A stretch of 64,000 nt of DNA. Origin: Dendrocalamus latiflorus (Eukaryota > Streptophyta > Magnoliopsida > Poales > Poaceae). Numbering within the stretch: position 1 is the stretch's first letter; each line of letters opens with the position of its first letter. Below the pieces are notes generated by a model. The model was not told the origin of the DNA. It saw only the letters and a list, made by a program, of their open reading frames with translations, and did no database searches. The stretch lies in the NCBI GenBank assembly GCA_017311315.1, contig CM029666.1, positions 34,172,749-34,236,748 on the forward strand. Direction: 5' to 3'. Shown one piece after another: positions 53,815 through 64,000 of the stretch. The translations under genes were made by a program, and so were the position numbers.

Positions 53815-56559
53815 CCCAGCCTCCTCCCCTCTTTCTTTCTCTTCTCTCCCTTCTCTCCTCTCTACTCTTGCTTTGGCACTCCGTCAGCCACACCGCTTCC
53901 CCTATGTGTGCACGTCACCTTGCCCTGCCGTAGCCATCCCCTGTGCCGGCCGTCCCATCGCTCATGACCTGCCATGGCCCTGCTACCCCCACGCTGGCTC
54001 CATGCCCTGCCAAGCCACGCCTTGCTCCCGCTGCTTCCATCGCGTCACCATGCCTCAGAAGCACCTCCCCCCAGCTATCCTCCTTTCTGTGCATTTCCCA
54101 GAAAGCCGTGACAGTGCCTTGGGTCTTGACCGTCCCCTCCATGCCACTATACTGAAGCTTTGGCCACCATGCCCTATACTGGAGCCATGCCGAAGCCGAT
54201 GCCACCTGCACGACCATCACATGGAGCTCCATGATGCCAGCCTCCCTTGGAGCCTATAAAAGCCATGGCAGGTCGCCATCGCCTTCCTCGCACCCAACAG
54301 CTCCTCCCATTGTGACGAATTGCCCTCAAGTGCCCCGTGCTCACCGGAGCAGCATTTCTTCTCCACCGCTGGCCAATGGCGCCTCTACCTTAGCCATTAC
54401 TTCTCTGACGCCTCTCGGTCCAATTCCCCACTCTGGGAGCATCTCCTTGACGCCCTGGAGCTCCCCCAACTGCTGGCCAAGACCCTTGACCAACCGAGGC
54501 CGCCAAAAGCGTGAAGCTCCTCACGCCGCCCATTGCCACCGCCGCTAGCTTGCTCCGGCCTTCCCTCGACCAAATATCCACCACATGTGAGTTCCCTTGT
54601 GTCTTCTCCTACCCATGTTCTCCCCACTTTCTTTCCCCTCCTCTCCCACCACTTCGGGCTGCCGCTTGCCCACCTTGCCGCCGCCTTGGCTGAAGCGCCA
54701 CCCCCCATGACCTTGATGACTTCCCCAAAACCCATTCCACCGGCCACCGTCGCCCCTCCAGCCTCCTATCGCCAGCGACGCCGATGCCCAAGCCCAGTGC
54801 TGCCGCTTCCCTGACTGGCTCGCCCCCTCCTCTGTTTTTCTTCTGTTGCCCACAACCTCCCTGCTCTCTGTGTGAGTGCATCTTCCGAGCTATATGACTG
54901 GTGGGTCCTTTTTCAATTAAGAGCTAATTCAATTAATTGGTGATCATTCAAATCTAAACCACGCAAGGCGAGTCAATACTTTGATCATGTTGAACCTTCC
55001 TTTTCTGCAAATTATTTCTGTTTTAAATTATCAAATTGCATGCTGTTATTTCATATGCAAATCTATATTTGTTTTAAGATTTTAGTTACATGCCCATTAT
55101 TTAACTTGTTGGTATTACACCCTTTTGGAACATTTGAGCATTCGATCCTTGTCACCCTAGATAAATTTATAATGGTAACATTTTGAAAATAAGTCCATAA
55201 TTATGTGACATGCTTAGCACTGCTTAGATACTCCGGGGCACCAAAAAGCCCCAAGCATCACTTTCAATTATGAGAAACTGATTTGGGAAGTCATGGGTGG
55301 AAATGGTTGGTATATTTTGATATGGATATTTTATGCTTTCAAAAAACTCCAACTTGCTTAAATATGTGGGCAGATGGTAAGAGGGGCTGGTGCAGTGAAT
55401 GTACGAGAGTGTGGATTGTGGTAGAACCATACAGATAACTCTAAGGATTGAATCTTGTCATGACCTCCTATGTAAAATTGTACAACCACAAGTCTGCAAA
55501 TTGCAACTTGACTAAGTAAATCTATTGAACCACTGGACTCATCTCATAGATAGGGGGAAGGAGTGGAATAGTGCAAGGGCAATGTGGGGCTAAAGGGACA
55601 CCGAGTGGAGGGTGAAGTTTGCATGTTGTGCTAGCATTGTAGAGAGTGGAGTACAAATGCACTAGTATCCATGGTAAACATCCCGCACAACGTATGAGAC
55701 CCACCACAAGTGGGAGCAGCCCATAGGGTGAGATGGCAAAACGGGTTAGATTTTTTGAAAAGTTATTGTGATGGTCTACTCAACTGCATGACTAAGGAAA
55801 CGTGTGGAGCAACGAGTGGATCGTCTCTTGTAGGTAAACTATACAAACTCTGCAAAGTGAAAACTATTCGAATAGTCGTGCCAACGGTCAAAGGCGGACA
55901 TGGGAACTTAACCAGATATAATTCTATTTCAAAAACTTTGTGGGTGGAATTGGAAAAGTGACGGGCAATGAAAAGCCCTAATATGTGTTGCCCTGGGTGT
56001 CACCCCAGCAATAAGGTAAGCGGTTATAATGTTGAAAAGTTAGCATATGGTGCAGAAATCATGTAACTATGATGGAACCTATGCTACTATTATTACTGCA
56101 TTCTTTTTACCCAATATCATATTTTAGTTCAAACTACTAGGTCTCAGTGAATTTTTATGTATCATATTTTAAAAGTCATTTATGGCAAATAAAACAACCC
56201 GAGCCTTCCCTTGATAAGTCATGCATGTTATCTATTTGCATCCTGTGTATTGGCTCGCAGAGTACGGTGGTTTGTGCTCACCCCTGCTCACTCAATTAAT
56301 CCAGAATTAGGAGTTAGATCACTACACTTCAGCAATACAACTGGTCATAATGGTGAAGAAGATCAAGAGGTCAAGGACTAAGTCGTGAACCCTAGTTGAC
56401 TGCATGTGGACACGTCCTAATTCTACTATTATATTTACGCTTCCGCATGATATATACTTTGATGTTAAATTATGTATCTGTGAACACTATCTACTGATCC
56501 AGGGAATAATGTGGTGGAATCACAGAGGATTCTGAATTGTAAAATCCAGGTCCGACAAG
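53815..56559 (+). mobile_element. second gypsy LTR, 5' truncated
   Basis: Aligned by landmarks with the preceding LTR: a pyrimidine-rich start, a TATA box CCTATAAAAGCC (~54250), TTTGATCATGTTGAACC at ~54978, and the terminal AATCCAGGTCCGACA at 56559. The TGTAAC start is missing at the junction with the first LTR. It differs enough from its neighbour to be a separate, older copy. No PBS or internal domain follows. Confidence 0.65.
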
Positions 56560-57240
56560 ATTACCATGTTAGTTGGAGGAAAAAGGAAAGATCTGCACTC
56601 ATGATTACAGGGTGTTCAGATTATGACCGTGGATATGCTAAGTGTTCTATCCAAAATAAATGTAATCTATTATATAATAAAAACATCATTTTACAACTGT
56701 TAAGAAAAAATAAATATTCTAGGAATTCTAAGGGAAAAAACATCCTACCCTTGTTAGGAGGGCCATAATTAAAATTGAACCATATCAGCCATTAGATATT
56801 ATAAAAAAGAAAAATATGCTAGAAAATCTAAAAATAAGCAAAACATCTTGCCTTACTTTGGTGGGTCCTAAGTAAAGTTGAACTATAGTGCCATAGGAGT
56901 TCATATTAATATTTAGATATATATATGTGACTTCGTAATTTAAAAACTAAAAAAGAGATAATCCAGTGCAGATTGGTTTGAATTTTCACACAAATACAAC
57001 TCTATTTGATGGGATATATCCATCACACAACTATGGTCATATAAATTTTGGAAATCAAAGTCTCAATTATAGAAAACAAAATCTTCCCATGAATTAGCCC
57101 AACAGCCGCAAGAGCTGGTCTCCTGACCGGGAAAAAAACAGAATATGTCCATAAATTAGCCCAACAACACACGAGCTGGTTTCTTGACTGGAAAAAAGGA
57201 CATCGAAGAGCGGCGGCGCCCGGGGGGGACAACGGCCTAA
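56560..57240. other. AT-rich sequence, no gene recognised
   Basis: Contains a loosely repeated block (AAACATC...GGGTCC/GAGGGCC at 56735 and 56860) but no coding or transposon terminus that I recognise. Confidence 0.4.
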
Positions 57241-57620
57241 GGGCAGTCCCAGTGCTCCACGTAGGATAGTGTCTATGGCATTAATTAGATTGCCATGTAG
57301 GGGTTTTAGATGATGTGGCGCTATATTAAATAAGAGAGAGAAGAAAAAGAGGAAGAAACTGAGTCTCATGCAAGACCTAGTTTCTATGAGAAAACCAGTG
57401 CAATAGACACTACCAAATTTTGCATTGGAGAGATGGTGGTATCTTCATGATAGATGGAGAAAAATTATGATTGGTGGAGAGGAGAGAGATTTTGATACTT
57501 AATTAATTGCTTGGGTTATAAATAGACATGGTGCATTGAAGACAATAGTGTCTAAAGTAGTGTCTATATGACATGGCATAGATAAAAACTACTTAAGTGG
57601 TTTCTGCACTGGGACTGCCC
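57241..57620. mobile_element. Tourist-like MITE with GGGCAGTCCCAGTGC ends
   Basis: 380 bp from GGGCAGTCCCAGTGC to GCACTGGGACTGCCC, flanked by TAA on each side (57238-57240 and 57621-57623), the PIF/Harbinger target duplication. Internal ATAGTGTCTA-type words are also inverted. Non-coding. Confidence 0.85.
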
Positions 57621-59908
57621 TAAAGCAGTCAATAAAAAAAGGCGAGAGACAAAAGAGACCGCCGCCTCCCGTAGCAAAAGAGGGGGAAATGCGTGCGTTT
57701 TCTCGAAGAGCTTAGAGATTAGCGTCATGTTCTGACAGCTTTTGACTTTTGGTGTTTAGAAATTGACTTTTAAATAGAATATTTTTTTAAGTAGTTTCTA
57801 TAAATTATTTGTAAGAGTTATTTTAAACGGAATGATTTCTCAACACGAGTATCACTCTCATAATCTCACATGTAATTAGCCAAAAATTACAATACTTTTG
57901 AACAGAGCCTAAAACATGTGAGCTTGAAGTTGCAGACAATTCGACCATAGCCTAGCCAGCTTCCATCACCTCATCGTGGCAATGCTATACGAACGAGGCA
58001 CTCTGCAGCTTAAGGGCATGTCCTTTTTTGCTTCAGCTTGGCTTATTGTTGCGGCTTATATTTTTTGGATGTTCATAAGAAAGAGAGTATAGAGACACAA
58101 ATAACTCACGTACGTTTTGACTGATATAAATAAGTCGCTATAGTATATACTACAATTAACTTATAGACCTAGTCTTGAAAAGACACTCCGTTTGAGAGCT
58201 AGTTACTGTAGAAAAGCCAAAAAGTAGATTTTAAAAGCTAAAAAGAAGAGGCCCTGAAGAGATTGGGGACCTTGATGAGTGGCAGCACGACTGCACTAGA
58301 CGGCCCGTGCAGCCGCATTGGTGGCTATGCAAAATCCCAATGCAGTATGCCCTCCAGTGCTTGAGGCCTCACCTGCCGACTTATTGGACATTAGACCATC
58401 GACCCTGAGTACCAACGGACAAAAACTTATTTTTTTTTAATCCAAGGTAGGACCTTTGCCATTTATTTTAAAAATAAGAGAAATACACTGATCCTAAAGA
58501 GGCTACACCCAATATGTCAACACCAGCACCAAGAAAGGTGACAACTACACCGAGAAGAAGTCCCAAACTGAAAGTCTTACTAAAGCACCAACACACCCAT
58601 AAAACAAGCACCTTGTTAAGGAACATCAAAAGAAATGCATCCTCTAACAAACTAAGAAGCCTAGAGCTAGCTAATCATGAGGCAAGGTACAAAACTGGGA
58701 ACCACGATTCTTGCAAAGTCTTGAGATGTAGCCATCAACAATACGGTGCTCACCACGGCAACAACCACACCATGGCTCCCCAAAGCACCACAACCACACC
58801 GTTGACTACGCCAGCATCAAAACCACACTAGATAGCAACCACCAACATAACAAGCCACAGCGAAAGCTATGGAACCATAGCTAGCATAATGCAACAAAAG
58901 GACGGTCGGCAAGAGGTTCGAGAATAAGAGGGAGCGGCCCCTCCACACACACCATGACTACAACTAACACTCGCCGCATGCAACCGACGCCCACACGATG
59001 CATCAACAACAGCTTGCCTCAATCAAGGATTTGAACCAACTGCATTCATGTGGGCCTCCATTACGATACACGATCAAACAACGATGCCCACTCTCAGGCT
59101 TCCTCAATAGCCGGCCTACTCCACAAGACCACGTGCCGCTGAGGTAAGGCCTAGCCAGTCATGCTAAGAAGGATAGCCGATGCGCTACAACCACCAACAC
59201 ACTACCCACCGAGACGCACACTTTTGCGCAGCCAAGGCAAGGCCATGCCAGCACGCGCACACGTGGGGCCAAGGAAAGGCCCAGCCAGCCACACTAAGGA
59301 GGTGACATGTTGCACTGCAGTCATCGATAAGCCAACGTGCTGCTCACTGAGCCGAGCAGGAGGAAGATAACCAAGCAAAAGCAGCATGCACGCCCTCACC
59401 TCCAGCGTCTTGTATGTCAGCATCCTCGGGTTGAAGCCATGCCAAAGCTAAGCCGACCATTGTTCTGCCCTAATGACACACACTAGGGCTACTACACTTG
59501 AACTCCAACCATTGGACGAGCAGGCCTGCTAGGCCCGCTCTACGAGGGAGCGACACCACAAAGCTTCCCATCTCCCACGGGTGACATGGCCCACAGAGGA
59601 TGACTGGCAAATGGCGATGACAATGCCTCCCCGCCACACAGCAGAGGAGCCGCAAAGAAGAAGCACATTGGCGAGCAACGCCCCAACACCCGGACAGCCG
59701 AGGTCTAGTGGAGGTAGCAGATGACGCGAAGGAGCTTTGATGTGGCAGCGTGGATCCGGGGAGGCAGATGAACGTATATGGACAAATCGAGCGGATCCAG
59801 CAAGAAGTAGGCACGAGGACGACGAGGAGGCACCAGATCCACCGAAATCCGGGGTTGACGGCGACCTCCGGCAACGAGGAAGATGACTTGCTACAGGATG
59901 CTGCAGGG
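57621..59908. other. unassigned; possible minus-strand non-LTR debris
   Basis: From 57720 to 58260 the sequence is AT-rich with no firm termini. At 58429-58439 a T-run precedes CCAAGGTAGGACC; read on the minus strand this is a poly(A) end after GGTCCTACCTTGG. That would fit a decayed LINE- or SINE-like element extending toward 59900, but I see no reverse-transcriptase motif in 58440-59908. Confidence 0.3.
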
Positions 59909-60388
59909 TGTGTTTGAGTTAAACTGGTTTGAGTTAAAATAGTCCAAGTCGAAATCTGTAGGAGTACCGGTTTGACCACCGAAGCCGGTCTGACCGCTGG
60001 AGTTGTTCCAGTCTGACCGCTAAAGTAGCATCGGTCTGACCGCTGAAGAGTTTCCGGTCTGACAGCTGAAGTAGCATCAGTCTGACCGCTGAAGAGTTTC
60101 CGGTCTAACCGGAAATAAAGTTCTGTTTTCAGTTTTTGGTTTGTGTTTTCGATTCAGTTTTGACCCTGTGTAAGAATAGGAGTAGGACTTATGTAACTTT
60201 GATATAAGGAAGAAAAACCTGAGAAGGTGCTATGTGATTTGCACCACCAAAAATTGTCTTGTTTCTTCTCTGATTGAAGTGTCCGGCGGGTTTAGGCGTT
60301 TTGCCGGATGCATTGTTTCTGTTTGACAATAGCGCAGAAACGCTGAGTTCATTGTTCCGCCCATTGTCTAGCTGTGATCCTGTTGACA
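59909..60388 (+). repeat. copia LTR, 480 bp
   Basis: From TGTGTTTGAGTTAAACTGG to CTGTTGACA, with a TATA-like GATATAAGG near 60201 and a PBS two bases beyond. It carries five or more GGTCTGACCGCTGAAG repeats at 59965-60110, alternating with AGTAGCATC and AGAGTTTCC. The 5' boundary is approximate because the partner LTR lies outside the window. Confidence 0.65.
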
Positions 60389-60390
60389 AT

Positions 60391-60402
60391 TGGTATCAGA
60401 GC
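60391..60402 (+). other. copia primer-binding site
   Basis: A perfect TGGTATCAGAGC, seven bases before the gag ATG. Confidence 0.85.
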
Positions 60403-60936
60403 TAGCAGATGATGGACGGCAAGACTGTAGAGAAGAAAGTCGCGGCTGGCGAGGGCTCCGGAGAAAAGAAACCGCCGCCGCCTCCGCGAGCACCGACGAG
60501 AGGAGGATTGGTACCGATCCAATTTCCCGTGCTGACCAACACGAATTACGGCTTGTGGGCTGTAAAGATGAAGATCATCATGCGATCTTTGGGAGTATGG
60601 GCGGCAATTGAAGGGGATGCACCAGTCGAAGAGGAGAAAGACCAAGGCGCCCTGGCTGCCATATCTCAGGCTGTCCTCGACGAGGTCATGATGACCATTG
60701 CAGAGAAGGAGACTGCAAAGGAACCCGTGGGAAGCGATTAAAGAGATGTGCATTAGAGAGGATCGTGTCAAGAAAGCAAGAGCACAAGTGCTGAAGAGGC
60801 AATTTGATCGCTTGATCATGGGAGAAACTGAGAGTGTTGGCGAGTTCTCTCAGAAACGACGAGTCTGGCTGGAGAAATTCGAGCTCTGGGAGTTGAATTG
60901 TCGGATTCAACAGTCATCGAGAGGCTATTCAGTGCA

Positions 60937-62042
60937 TGTAGGATCGGAAATGGCAACAGAGGGGGGTGAATGGTGCCTTCAAACCGCCCTAAACATTTTC
61001 ACAATTTTTCTTGTCCAATAGCTATAGCAGCTATGAAGTCTGAAAAAGTTTGCACACTGGAGGTTAAACAACAGACTGACAAATTGAACTAAATTAGAGC
61101 TGAAACAGATTTGAATGCTTTATTGAAAATTGAAAAGAACAGACAAAATTCTCACTGGAGAAACACACGCAGACAGAGGGCAGTTGCCAAGGAGAAATAT
61201 AGAGAAGACTGAACAACATCCGAAAACTGAAACACTGAAGAAAAACTGAAAACATAGACTTCACTAGCACCACACAAACTGACAGGAGTCTACATGCTCT
61301 GAAATCGCCGAAGGCAGAGAAGAGCAGTGAAAACTGAAATAGCTGCCAAAAGCAGACGCACTGACTGAAACTTGAAAGTAGCTGGCTCTGAGATGAAATG
61401 TTAACAAGAGAGCGGCAACAGAAGCAGTGCAAACACAGCCAGTCGAAAACACAAAAAGCTGAAAGCCATCAGAGAGCAGCTCATTTTCTGTTGACAAAGA
61501 ATACAGAACATAGACTCGGCTGAACAGAGAAAACACAGCAAAAACCAAAAGAGAAAAATTTGCAAGACTGCCGAAGAGTCGTCGGTCTGACCGCAGTGAA
61601 GCTGCCGGTCTGACTGCAGGATCTCCTCCGGTCAGACTGTTTATTCACCGTCGGACTGACTGGGAAAACAGGGACAGTTTCAGAGGTTGCCGAAGAAACC
61701 AGCTGGGAAAAAGTGCGAACCAGAAACAGGCTGAACAAGAAACTATAACAGGGATCAAATCATTCGGCAGGAAGTCATCCCAGTGATCAAGAAAGTGAGA
61801 GATACTTCTATTTGAGACAAAGAGCACAATTTCCATCCGAGAGAAGGATCAAAGAACTTGGACACAAGCAATCGGCAAAGAACTGAAAACAGACAGGAAT
61901 AGTGTTTACTTTTGCTGTCGGAGACACAAAGCAGGGCAGCACAAATCACCAGATTTCTTTACTGAAACTTGAACAGAAAGTGAAAACAAAAACAGACTTT
62001 TGAATAAAAGCACATCAAGGCTGCCTCACTGAAAAGACAAAG

Positions 62043-62092
<50 letters not shown>

Positions 62093-63381
62093 AAGGAAAT
62101 TCATGAGCTTTACTGCTCTTCTCTTGGAACAGGGAGAGATGAAAATGAAGTCAACACAAAAGAACCACAGAGCTCAAAACCAACAGGACTAATTTCTTCA
62201 GACTTGAGATTCTTAAATCCTTTCTCCATGAATCTTTTGATTTCAGCTAAGCAATGACTCAGGACTAGATTACACAAATCTGAACGCATCCTTTTGAAGG
62301 GAAATCAAGGACATCAGGATAGCTCTGCCTCCGAACCATAAAAATCACAAAATAGGGAAGCTCTAGCGCAGAACAGAAAAATGAAATAAGTCTTTGATTC
62401 ATCCTTTTGCTCTTAGAAATATAGTGCCCAAATGGCCTTGAGGATTTCCCAGCTTAGAGCAAGAAGGATTCAGCTACCTGAGCAAAGAATCATCATCAAA
62501 CCATTTCAAACAGAGAAGAACAGAGAGCTACAAATGAGAGAAACTGAAGCACAAAGAAATACAAGAATCCAAAACAGCTCAAGCACTAGGGTTCTCAAAT
62601 GGATTCATAGAGAGGAATGATTACATGATTGAGTGTCTACAGCCATCTCACTACATGGTTCACATCCTGGGCTCACACTCAGACCCATACGCAATTGGAA
62701 GTTCAAGAAGAGTCAGCCAACTTCCACTCCCAAGCACACACACAAAAGAGGCAAAAGCCAAAAGCCTTACAACACAAGGAAAGGGAGGGAAACCAGGATG
62801 CATACACTCCAACCCTAAACCTCTCCTTTTATAGCCTCCACAACCGGGTTTCATTTGCTACACCCGTTAGCACTTTACCCATCAGCCTCAACTAAATCCG
62901 CTTCCATTTTGCAGCCTTGCGCATTTTACTGAAATGCCCCTGTCGCACCTTCTTGGAAGCTTCCTCTTTTCTTGCTGTCCACACCCTGCAACCACTTCAA
63001 ACTCTCGTCGTCTTCGGCATCTCCCGACCGCTTTGACCTCGGCACCGCCCGTGTCTAGTCCAGCCATCCATGCCTCACCACGACTCAGCTTCAAAGTCCT
63101 GCAGCTATCACAAACAAGAAAACATCACATAGCACCGCTCGAAACAGTATAAATATACATTATCATCAGTGAAACATGCTTAAGCACGAAATAGCCCGAA
63201 CGACCGATCGAGAATAAGAATAAACGTCCTAAGCACGTCTGACCGCGTTCGACCAAGTCCAACCGAACTAGACTACGTCATGCACCGACTTGGCACGAAC
63301 CAACCAAATCAAACTCAAACTTTCTAGAACACGAGTCAATTACTCATCACAAACATGGGGACACCTCCACATGGTCTCTCA
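60937..63381 (-). mobile_element. solo LTR in copia gag
   Basis: 2445 bp from TGTAGGATCGG to ATGGTCTCTCA, flanked by a perfect 5-bp duplication GTGCA (60932-60936 and 63382-63386). Removing it and one GTGCA rejoins the copia gag frame (…LFSA-VPDKF). On the minus strand a TATA box GGCTATAAAAGG lies at ~62837-62826, giving the orientation. GGTCTGACCG-type repeats occur at 61580-61660. No internal domains, hence a solo LTR. The many open frames on both strands lack motifs. Confidence 0.88.
62046..62089. repeat. (CT)n microsatellite
   Basis: About 22 uninterrupted CT units inside the solo LTR; on the LTR sense strand this is (AG)n, downstream of the TATA box. Confidence 0.95.
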
Positions 63382-64000
63382 GTGCAGTCCCCGACAAATT
63401 TCTCTAGATCATAAGTACGATTGAACAATTTGGGGACATGACGAAGATGACGCTGACCGAGGTAGTTGGACGTCTGAGAGTTTTCGAAGAAAGTCAGAAG
63501 GGGCGACGCCAAGGCAAGGAAGAAGGGGAGCAGTTGCTACTGTCTCAAGCCCGGTGGGACGCATTGGCGACAAAAGAGAAGAAGAACAACGATTACCACA
63601 GTAAAAATGCGAAGAGAGGTGGAGGACGTAGCGGCGGCCGAGGTCGCGGCCGTGGACAAGAAAGATGGCGCGACGCTGAAACTGAAAAGAAGCCATATCA
63701 AAAATTCGACAAAATGAAGATCAAATGCTACAATTGCTCGGAATTTGGGCACTTTGCATCTGAGTGCAGAAAGCCCAAGAAGGGAAGAGCAAATGCAACC
63801 GAGAAAACCGATGAATCGCCAGTTCTGCTGATGCTTGTAGCCTGCGAACTGATGGAAGAGAAAGAGGAAGACTCCACCGAAGAAGTGACTCTAGTTGAAG
63901 ACAAGGTGCACCTTCATCTCGAAGTGAACGAGGGAGATGTTGCAGGTGTCTGGAACCTGGATTCAGGGGCTAGTAATCACATGAGTGGCAGCAGAAGTCA

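Larger units (their letters stand above)
60409..64000 (+). pseudogene. copia gag-pol, split by a solo LTR and frameshifted
   Basis: From ATG 60409: a Pro-rich start, then FPVLTNTNYGLWAVKMKIIM, the DUF4219/UBN2 gag core. An extra C near 60724 shifts the frame (…ETAKE then PWEAIKEMC), and a second shift occurs near 60900. At 60936 the frame is cut by an LTR and resumes at 63387 (VPDKFL, then a TAG where Gln is expected, then TIEQFGDM). Beyond are an Arg/Gly-rich linker, the zinc knuckle CYNCSEFGHFASEC (63726-63767) and the protease motif WNLDSGASNHMSG as the window ends. The broken gag means this copy cannot move by itself. Confidence 0.85.

Noticed and set aside
57721..57915. Possible MITE with CATGTTC/GAACAGAGCC ends
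   Set aside because: Ends match too weakly and no target duplication is visible.
59470..59979. 169-aa minus-strand frame
   Set aside because: Overlaps the start of the copia LTR, has no domain and reads like antisense chance coding.
61094..61949. Cys/Phe/Ser-rich minus-strand frames of 60-110 aa
   Set aside because: Within the solo LTR, no motifs, and overlapping in several frames.
1..64000. tRNA, rRNA or microRNA genes
   Set aside because: No cloverleaf or rRNA core sequence was noticed; the strong hairpins present are transposon termini. A covariance-model scan would be needed to exclude small RNAs.

Overview
The window is plant nuclear DNA from a grass, most likely rice or a close Oryza relative. 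It has intron-bearing plant genes with GT/AG splice sites, and every major plant transposon order is present: Ty1-copia, Ty3-gypsy, Mutator-like, hAT, CACTA and Tourist-type MITEs. Nothing in it looks bacterial or organellar. The genus assignment rests on overall sequence style and recalled protein families, not on an alignment.

Only one host gene looks intact: a three-coding-exon HIR-family (SPFH/band 7) gene at 32404-33773 (+). The rest is mostly nested transposons and broken gene pieces. Layout: 1-3540, Ty3-gypsy LTR and gag debris plus a palindromic tandem-repeat field split by a MITE. 3576-4030 (-), an Hsp20-like gene with one frameshift. 6221-11366, a nearly complete Mutator-like element (MULE) with 140-bp inverted repeats, a perfect 10-bp target duplication and a transposase carrying one in-frame stop. 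12217-20755, a three-level nest: a MULE-type MITE split by a hAT element that carries the first two exons of EXO1, itself split inside EXO1 exon 2 by a 6.6-kb CACTA element. 21039-30999, an old copia element whose 5' LTR holds a CACTA derivative and whose interior holds a gypsy LTR.

31.9-34.0 kb holds the HIR gene, with a MITE in intron 2. 35732-43579 (-) is a young copia element with one uninterrupted polyprotein frame, followed by a truncated second copy of its LTR and leader in tandem. 43.6-49.2 kb is a mosaic of fragments of unrelated genes, all on the plus strand: a zinc-type alcohol dehydrogenase exon, three pieces resembling a cyclophilin, and the 3' half of a VDAC porin whose exon is interrupted by a solo LTR with a perfect target duplication. 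49.9-56.6 kb is two long gypsy LTRs back to back. 57241-57620 is a Tourist-like MITE. 59.9 kb to the end is a copia element whose gag is split by a solo LTR.

The genes do not form a pathway. What links them is transposition: capture of host exons (EXO1, a ULP1-like protease, ADH, cyclophilin, VDAC), serial insertion of one element into another, and decay by nonsense and frameshift mutations. The target duplications at each nested junction allow the order of insertions to be read directly.
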